Source: Phocaeicola sartorii JCM 17136 = DSM 21941 (lineage in GTDB: Bacteria > Bacteroidota > Bacteroidia > Bacteroidales > Bacteroidaceae). Taken from it: a DNA stretch of 64,000 nucleotides. Below, piece by piece: positions 57,903-64,000 of the stretch (its first letter is position 1; every line of letters begins with the position of its first letter). The DNA lies in NCBI RefSeq assembly GCF_000614185.1, contig NZ_BAKM01000002.1:172350-236349 (forward strand). Direction: 5' to 3'. Below the pieces are notes generated by a model. The model made no database searches, had not been told where the DNA came from, and was given only the letters and a program-made list of their open reading frames with translations. A program made the translations under genes and the position numbers.

Positions 57903-59582
57903 ATGAATCTAAAGAAACTATTTGCAGTGGCAGCATTGACTGCCTGTGTGTTGCCTGTGGCGGCACAGTATCCTGTCATCCCTGATTCGGTAAAGATCAG
58001 AGGAGGAAAACAACAAGAGGAGATAGACCGGAAATCGGATGAGGCATGGGCAAAAGCGTTGCCTGTGGTCATGTCCGAGGCGACTCAAGGACGTCCTTAT
58101 AAACCGTGGGCATCCAAACCGGAGGATTTGATAAAGAGTAATATACCCGCATTCCCCGGTGCGGAAGGGGGAGGCGCCTATACTCCCGGCGGACGTGGCG
58201 GAAAAGTGATTGTGGTGACTTCATTGGAGGACAGTGGTCCCGGTACGTTGCGTGAGGCTTGTGAGACGGGCGGTGCGCGTATTGTGGTGTTCAATGTGGC
58301 GGGCGTGATCCGGCTGAAGACACCGATCAATGTCCGTGCTCCGTATATCACGATTGCGGGACAGACAGCTCCGGGTGATGGAGTTTGTGTGACGGGAGCT
58401 TCTTTCTTGCTCGATACGCACGATATCATTATCCGCCACATGCGTTTCCGCCGTGGCCAGCAGGATGTGTTCTTCCGGGATGATGCGTTGGGAGGAAACT
58501 GTGTGGGCAATGTGATCATGGATCATTGTTCGGCCAGCTGGGGGCTGGATGAGAATATGTCGCTCTACCGTCATGTGTACAACCGGGCATCCGACGGGTA
58601 TGGGCTGAAGCTTCCTACCGTGAACATTACCATTCAGAATTCCATCTTCTCCGAGGCGCTGGACTGTTATAACCATGCTTTTGGAGCAACCATCGGAGGA
58701 CACAACAGCATGTTCTGTCGTAACTTGTTCGCATCGAATATCAGCCGTAACTGCTCCATCGGTATGGACGAAGATTTTAATCTGGTGAACAACGTGACTT
58801 TTAACTGGTGGAACCGTTCGGTGGACGGAGGGGATGAGACCAGCCGTCTGAACATCATCAACAACTATTTCAAGCCCGGACCCATCACCCCCAAGGACAA
58901 ACCTATCGCTCACCGCATTGTGAAGCCTGAGTCCAGCCGTGACAAGAGCAAACCCGATACATTCGGAAAAGCATACGTGACAGGTAATGTGGTAGAGGGA
59001 AATGCGCGTGTGACAAAGAACAACTGGGATGGCGGGGTACAGGTGTACAATATGCCGGATGCCGGCAAGTTCACAGACCAGATCCGCGTGGACGAGCCGT
59101 TCCCGATGCCTCATGTGACCATCATGGACGCCCGCAAGGCTTATGACTATGTGCTGGAAAATGCCGGAGCCACATTCCCCAAACGGGATGCGGTGGATGT
59201 CCGTGTAATGAAGACGGTGAAGACAGGAAAGGCCATTTATGTGAAAAATGCTCCCGAATTTACCAGCCCGTACGTGAAAAGACGTCTTCCGGTTGACTCT
59301 TATAAACAAGGTATCATTACAGACCCTCGCCAGGTGGGTGGCTTGCCCGAATATAAAGGAACGCCTGTGGTTGATACGGACGGTGACGGTATGCCGGATG
59401 CTTGGGAGGTAAAATACGGACTCAATCCTAATGACCCGAGTGATGCGGTGAAAGATTGTAATGGCGACGGATATACCAATATTGAGAAATACATTAATGG
59501 CATAGATCCTGCTAAGAAAGTGGATTGGACGGATATAAAGAACAATCACGATACATTGGCAAAACGTAAAAGTTTGATGTAA
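57903..59582 (+). CDS. pectate lyase-like PL1 family protein (second copy)
   Basis: 559 aa, with the same order of parts as the first copy: signal peptide; DEAWAKALPVV; beta-helix core (FPGAEGGGAYTPGGRGGKVI, YITIAGQTAPGDGVCVTG, IIIRHMRFRRGQQD, VIMDHCSASWGLDENMS); and the calcium-like tail DTDGDGMPDAWE with GDGYTNIEKYING. Differences cluster in surface loops and C-terminal middle, so the pair may have split substrates, for example methylated versus free galacturonan. That division is not visible in sequence. The next gene starts 1 nt after its stop. Confidence 0.92.
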   Translation: MNLKKLFAVAALTACVLPVAAQYPVIPDSVKIRGGKQQEEIDRKSDEAWAKALPVVMSEATQGRPYKPWASKPEDLIKSNIPAFPGAEGGGAYTPGGRGGKVIVVTSLEDSGPGTLREACETGGARIVVFNVAGVIRLKTPINVRAPYITIAGQTAPGDGVCVTGASFLLDTHDIIIRHMRFRRGQQDVFFRDDALGGNCVGNVIMDHCSASWGLDENMSLYRHVYNRASDGYGLKLPTVNITIQNSIFSEALDCYNHAFGATIGGHNSMFCRNLFASNISRNCSIGMDEDFNLVNNVTFNWWNRSVDGGDETSRLNIINNYFKPGPITPKDKPIAHRIVKPESSRDKSKPDTFGKAYVTGNVVEGNARVTKNNWDGGVQVYNMPDAGKFTDQIRVDEPFPMPHVTIMDARKAYDYVLENAGATFPKRDAVDVRVMKTVKTGKAIYVKNAPEFTSPYVKRRLPVDSYKQGIITDPRQVGGLPEYKGTPVVDTDGDGMPDAWEVKYGLNPNDPSDAVKDCNGDGYTNIEKYINGIDPAKKVDWTDIKNNHDTLAKRKSLM

Positions 59583-59583
59583 A

Positions 59584-62500
59584 ATGAATTATAAGTTATT
59601 ATTGTTTGGAATTTTAAGTTTGGGGTTTGCGCGGATTTCTGCGCAAACCTTTCCTTTACAGGTAAAGGAGGATAAACTGACTTATGTGACTGATGAGCGT
59701 GGAAACCGTATCCTTGATTATTCTTCCTGCGGTTACCGTAACTCGGAACAGGCTATACCTGATGTAGCGAATGTGGTTTTTGTGCCATGGCAGTCCGGGG
59801 ATAACTCTTCCCGTATCCAGCGTGCCATTGACTATGTGTCTTCACTGGCTCCGGATAAAAACGGGTTCCGTGGAGCGGTCTTGTTGGATAAAGGAACCTT
59901 TGATTTGCAGGAGAGTCTGCGTATCTCCGTGTCGGGAGTGGTGCTGCGTGGCAGTGACAAGGAGCAGACTGTGCTGTTGAAAAAGGGAGTGGACCGGGGA
60001 GCTTTGCTTTATATGGAAGGACGGAATGATCTGTCTGTTACGGATACATTGGATGTGCTGACCCCATACGTTCCGGTAAATACGTGTACTTTTCAGGTAA
60101 CCGATAAGGTACAGTTGGCTTCCGGAGAACGGATCCGGATTCTCCGCCCTGCCACGAAGGAATGGATTGCTCCATCGGTTGCCATATTTTTGGCGGAGGT
60201 ATTTCCGCTTTGGGCTGGAAAGCAGGAGAGATGGACTTGGTTTGGGACAGATCGGTCAGTCAGGTGGATGGAAACCAACTGACACTGGACGCTCCTTTGA
60301 CAATGGCTTTGGATAATGCGTGGGGAACTGTTAAGGTGCTGCGTTATAGCTGGCCGGGAAGAATCGCGGAAGCGGGGCTGGAAAATCTGACATTGGCTTC
60401 TGACTATGATAAGAAGTATCCTAAAGATGAGGATCATTGCTGGACAGGGGTGTCTATAGAGAATGCCGAAAACTGTTGGTGCGCAGGGTGAACTTCAAGC
60501 ATTTCGCAGGAAGTGCTGTCATCATACAACGTACCGGTTCTAAAACAACCGTGGAGGATTGTATCTCTACCGAACCTGTATCAGAGACAGGCGGCATGCG
60601 CCGCACTACGTTTTATACCATGGGACAGCAGACGCTTTTCCAGCGTTGTTACTCCAAGCACGGTATTCATGATTTCTCAGCCGGATTTTGTGCGGCGGGT
60701 CCTAATGCCTTTGTACAATGTGACTCGGAGGAGTCGTTGGGATTCAGCGGTGCCATTGATTCCTGGGCCTGTGGGTTGTTGTTTGACGTGGTAAACATTG
60801 ATGGCCATGATCTGGTGTTTAAGAATTTGGGACAGGACAAGAATGGTGCCGGCTGGAATACGGCCAACAGCCTTTTCTGGCAATGTACGGCTGCGGGATA
60901 GAATGTTTTTCTCCGGCAAAGGATGCGGTGAACCGGGCATACGGTTGCTGGGCGCAGTTCTCGGGCGACGGCCAGTGGGCGGAATCAAATAATCATGTGC
61001 ATCCCCGTAGCTTGTTTTATGCACAGTTGGCAGCGCGCTTGGATAAGGACTGTTCCGCCCAGGCACGTATTTTGCCCATGGCTACGAATGCAACCAGCAG
61101 CCCTACCGTAGAGGCGGCTATGAAGATGGCGAAAGAGGCGTATACTCCTCGCCTGACCATGCGGAAATGGATTGAGGATGCGCCTTATACCGCCTGTGTG
61201 TCTTTCGGAAAACTGAAATCTGTGGAGGACTTGAAGTTTAAGACACCTGTACAGAAGGAAAAAGAGAAGCATCTGTTTGCCATTATGAATGGACGGATGC
61301 AGATGGACGGCCGGTTGCTGGTAGGCGGACGGCAGGAAGTCCCCTGGTGGAATGGCAAGTTGAGAACCAGCTACCTCGCTAAAGCGAAACCGCATATCAC
61401 CCGTTTTGTTCCGGGACGCGAAGGACTGGGCTTGACGGACAGGATTGACTCTACAGTCAATTATATGGTAAAGAACCGGCTGCTGGTACTGGATCATAAT
61501 TACGGTTTGTGGTACGAACGCCGCCGGGATGACCATGAGCGTGTACGCCGTCGTGACGGAGATGCATGGGGGCCTTTCTATGAACAGCCGTTTGCCCGTA
61601 GCGGGGAAGGCACTGCTTGGGAAGGATTGAGCAAGTATGATTTGAACCGTCCCAATGCATGGTACTGGAGCCGCTTGAAGCAGTTTGCCGAGAAAGGGGC
61701 GGAGAAAGGTCTGCTGCTTTTCCATGAGAACTACTTCCAGCATAACATCTTGGAGGCGGGAGCACACTGGGTGGACTCTCCCTGGCGGTCGGTCAATAAT
61801 ATCAATCAGACCGATATGCCGGAGCCGGTGCCCTTTGCCGGTGACAAACGTATCTTTGTAGCGGATATGTTTTATGATATCAGCCATCCTGTGCGCCGTG
61901 AGTTTCATAGAAAGTATATCCGTCAATGCCTGGACAATTTTGCCGATGATGCCAATGTGGTGCAACTGATCAGTGCGGAATATACCGGCCCGTTGCATTT
62001 CGTACAGTTCTGGCTGGATGTGATAGGAGAGTGGGAGAAGGAGACCGGTAAGAAAGCGACTGTGGCATTGAGTACGACAAAGGATGTTCAGGATGCGATT
62101 CTGAATGATGTTCGTCGTGCGAAATTAGTTGACATCATTGATATCCGTTACTGGCATTATAAGGTGGATGGTCTTTATGCTCCCGAAGGTGGAAAGAACC
62201 TGGCTCCCCGTCAGCATGCCCGTAAAATGAAAGTCGGTAAGGTTACTTTCGATGAGGCTTATCGGGCGGTGAGTGAATATCGTCAGAAATTCCCCGAAAA
62301 AGCGGTTACTTACTACGCGCAGAATTATCCGGATATGGCATGGGCGGTCTTCATGGCCGGTGGATCTTGTCCCGTAATTCCTGTTGCCGATGAAGGCTTT
62401 TTAAATGATGCGGCTGCCATGGATGTGGAGGATACTGGTACAAATAAGTACCGGAAATTAGTAAAATCTGGTATCGGAAGTATCATTTATTCCCATTCCG

Positions 62501-62667
62501 AAGCAGATATTCCTGTTCATTTATCGCCCGGGAAATACATATTGAAGTCTGTCGATCCGAAGACCGGAGTAATAACGGTGATTGGTAAGCGTCTGAATAT
62601 TAAGGATGTATATATGCTTAAAGTGGATAAAGACAAAGATTGTATTTATTGGTTTCATAGAAATTAG
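59584..62667 (+). CDS. secreted beta-helix plus TIM-barrel-like protein (DUF6298-like), frame interrupted three times
   Basis: 1028 aa after correction. Signal peptide about 1-20. The N-terminal 450 residues form a right-handed beta-helix of pectin-lyase type, with SSRIQRAIDYVSSLAPD, IFGGGISALGWKAGEMD and HFAGSAVIIQRTGS. The C-terminal 500 look like a barrel-type hydrolase, with FHENYFQHNILEAGAHW, VVQLISAEYTGPLHF and VDIIDIRYWHYKVDG. One-base losses: near 60171-60175, near 60478-60480, and near 60897-60899. Each is repaired by one base. I recognise no characterised activity. Conserved Glu in SAEYTGP is a catalytic candidate. It follows the second lyase by 1 nt, so pectin or arabinogalactan side chains are plausible targets. 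Confidence 0.75.
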
Positions 62668-62674
62668 TATATGG

Positions 62675-62708
62675 AAGGAGAACCGGAGTCGTTTTGGTTC
62701 TCCTTTTT
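62675..62708 (+). terminator. PUL 3' terminator
   Basis: AAGGAGAACC (62675-62684) pairs with GGTTCTCCTT (62696-62705), followed by T-rich sequence. It separates the pectin PUL from the ECF sigma locus. Confidence 0.88.
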
Positions 62709-62808
62709 AATGAAAAACTGTAATATTTAGCATATATGTTTTTCAGCAGGTTATCTGTTTTTTCGGTCCAATAATCAAATATTACCTAAAAAAGTAGTGC
62801 ATCCTCCC

Positions 62809-62816
62809 TAGTTTTG
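62809..62816 (+). promoter_or_regulatory. -7 box of the ECF sigma gene
   Basis: TAGTTTTG, about 38 nt before the ATG at 62854. No clear -33. Confidence 0.45.
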
Positions 62817-62853
62817 CACCATCATCAAAACAACCTATAATTAATATACTGTG

Positions 62854-63405
62854 ATGGAACAAAACTTAAATGATAAGACAGCTTGCTTGGTAACCGCTTT
62901 CCAGTCGGGAGATGTAAATGCGTTTTCTAGATTATACGATATGCATATCAATCTTCTGTTTAATTATGGATGTAAGTTGACTACAGACAAAGAATTGTTG
63001 AAGGACTGCATTCATGATGTCTTTGTAAAATTGTATACAAAGAAGGCCGAGCTGGGTATCATTGACAACTTCAAATCATACCTCCTCATTTCCTTGAAAA
63101 ACAAGTTATGCGATGAGCTTCGCAGACGGATGTTCATGTCGGAAACGGCTGTTGAGGAACTGAATCCCGTAGCAGGTGATGATGTAGAGCATAAATATCT
63201 GGAAAAGGAAAAAAGTTGTTTTGAAAATAAGAAGATAAAACATTTGTTGGCCCAGTTGTCTCCGCGTCAACGTGAAGCGCTGACCTTATATTATATAGAA
63301 GAGAGAAAATACGAAGATATTTGTACCATTATGGATATGAATTACCAATCGGTACGAAATTTGATGCATAGAGGTATTACAAGGTTAAGGGAATTGGTAG
63401 GATAA
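62854..63405 (+). CDS. ECF-type RNA polymerase sigma factor
   Basis: 183-aa extracytoplasmic-function sigma factor. Region 2 is visible as FSRLYDMHINLLFNYGCKLT with LKDCIHDVFVKLYTKK. Region 4 is visible as LLAQLSPRQREALTLYYIEE and YQSVRNLMHRGITRLREL. In Bacteroides such factors are paired with a FecR anti-sigma and a SusC that signals through its N-terminus. Exactly that gene order follows, though the FecR is unusually short. Start 62854 is the first ATG; a GTG at 62851 is possible. Confidence 0.92.
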   Translation: MEQNLNDKTACLVTAFQSGDVNAFSRLYDMHINLLFNYGCKLTTDKELLKDCIHDVFVKLYTKKAELGIIDNFKSYLLISLKNKLCDELRRRMFMSETAVEELNPVAGDDVEHKYLEKEKSCFENKKIKHLLAQLSPRQREALTLYYIEERKYEDICTIMDMNYQSVRNLMHRGITRLRELVG

Positions 63406-63460
63406 TATTTTAAGTTTTCAGGTGAGTACAACTTTAAGCCACTGTCCGTCATAATGAAAA

Positions 63461-63742
63461 ATGATTGTAACGTGGATACAAAAAAAGGTGTATTATAGCA
63501 AGGTGGAAGACTTTTTGAAGGATGACGACTTTATCAAGTATGTTCTGGATGATGCTCCTGAAATGGCTTTTTATTGGGATAAGCTTTTAAAGGAGCACGC
63601 AGAACTGCTGAAAGTCTTTGAAGAGGCCAAAGATGCCTTATTGGCTTCCGATGAAACAGCGGAGGTGATGACTTTGTCTGAAGAAAGAAAACTAAAACAG
63701 CGTATTTTTACTACATTAGAGATAAATAACAGGGATTATTAA
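63461..63742 (+). CDS. very short FecR-like (anti-sigma domain) protein
   Basis: 93-aa cytoplasmic protein resembling only the N-terminal sigma-binding part of FecR anti-sigma factors (EDFLKDDDFIKYVLDDAPE, HAELLKVFEEAKDALLA, LSEERKLKQRIF). It has no membrane helix and no periplasmic domain, and stops 21 nt before the SusC start, so nothing has been lost downstream. The N-terminus is uncertain. An ATG at 63454 in another frame would read MKNDCNVDTKKVYYSKVEDF if the A run at 63479-63486 has one base too many, and that version looks more natural. Confidence 0.6.
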   Translation: MIVTWIQKKVYYSKVEDFLKDDDFIKYVLDDAPEMAFYWDKLLKEHAELLKVFEEAKDALLASDETAEVMTLSEERKLKQRIFTTLEINNRDY

Positions 63743-63763
63743 TTAATTGTTAACCATAGAAAA

Positions 63764-64000
63764 ATGAGAAAAGACATGAAGAAATGTCCGAATCAGACTT
63801 TGGGTTACGGCATCAGACGTACTCCTATAGTTTTGGGACTGTCAGCCGCATTGTGTATGCCGGCTGCTTTTTCGTATGCAAATGTTGGTGAAAGGGTGGA
63901 TCGTGAGTCGGTTCAGTCTGTTTTGCAAACGCATACAGTCAAAGGTACAATCGTAGATGAAACAGGAGAGCCGATGATTGGTGTGTCTGTGATAGTGAAA
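63764..64000 (+). CDS. SusC-like TonB-dependent transporter, 3' partial
   Basis: Only the first 79 codons are in the window. A long basic N-terminus and hydrophobic signal (PIVLGLSAALCMPAAFSYA) lead into the start of a CarboxypepD_reg-like domain (HTVKGTIVDETGEPMIGVSV), as in the SusC at 45496. It starts 21 nt after the short FecR-like gene. The remaining sequence needed to see an N-terminal signalling domain is outside the window. Confidence 0.85.
   Translation, partial: MRKDMKKCPNQTLGYGIRRTPIVLGLSAALCMPAAFSYANVGERVDRESVQSVLQTHTVKGTIVDETGEPMIGVSVIVK

Noticed and set aside
62784..62800. Another TACCT...AGTG site before the ECF sigma gene
   Set aside because: TACCT is followed by eight and not six bases before AGTGC, and it is too close to the -7 box to match the other sites.
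1..64000. CRISPR array, prophage, integrase or transposase
   Set aside because: I saw no regularly spaced repeats and no phage or transposase motifs on either strand.

Overview
The window looks like chromosome of a gut Bacteroidales species, most likely the Phocaeicola vulgatus/dorei group (formerly Bacteroides). Evidence: many promoters carry the Bacteroidetes -7 box TAnnTTTG, often with a TTTG-like -33 box 19-21 nt upstream. The gene content is also typical: fused FeoA-FeoB, class 3 fructose bisphosphatase, a DUF4270 lipoprotein beside a short starch synthase-like protein, SusC/SusD pairs, a hybrid two-component system (HTCS), and an ECF sigma factor next to a SusC. The species call is an inference.

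Layout. 1-3034: MacB-like ABC permease (5' end outside the window), then a LytS-type kinase and a LytTR regulator. 3035-4880: a hemerythrin-like/LuxR-like pair flanked by two predicted small RNAs. 4948-7766: lactate utilisation operon lutABC. 7804-10904 (minus): pyruvate formate-lyase and its activase. 11022-13186 (minus): tRNA-Glu, tRNA-Ser and tRNA-Cys with an AT-rich glycosyltransferase between Ser and Cys. 13194-15949 (minus): ferrous iron uptake. 16020-17324: tilS. 17459-25000 (minus): dnaN, exonuclease, coaBC, recN, rlmB and a TPR protein. 25020-29560: DUF3127 protein, DUF4270 lipoprotein, starch synthase-like protein, panC and panD. 29559-36293 (minus): fbp, an AspT/YidE-like transporter, nudC and tex. 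36361-36840: a 400-bp segment bounded by 39-bp inverted repeats. 37164-62667: a polysaccharide utilisation locus (PUL) with GH2, HTCS, TIM-barrel protein, SusC/SusD, a subtilisin-like lipoprotein, GH3, two PL1-type lyases around a DUF3826 protein, and a beta-helix/TIM-barrel-like protein. The lyases point to pectin. From 62854 a second locus starts with an ECF sigma factor, a very short FecR-like protein and a SusC cut by the window edge.

Most notable regulatory signal: the 16-bp motif TACCT-N6-AGTGA. It lies just upstream of the -7 box in almost the same geometry at the hemerythrin gene, at pflB (minus strand) and at the second small RNA, which has two copies exactly 32 bp apart. This suggests one Crp/Fnr-type activator linking nitrosative or iron-sulfur stress, mixed-acid fermentation and a regulatory RNA.

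Data quality: at least 17 single-base indels, nearly all one-base losses in short homopolymers, break genes here, including dnaN, pflB, rlmB, feoB and panD. Adding or removing one base restores a frame of normal family length each time, so I annotate these as single interrupted genes, probably sequencing errors and not pseudogenes.
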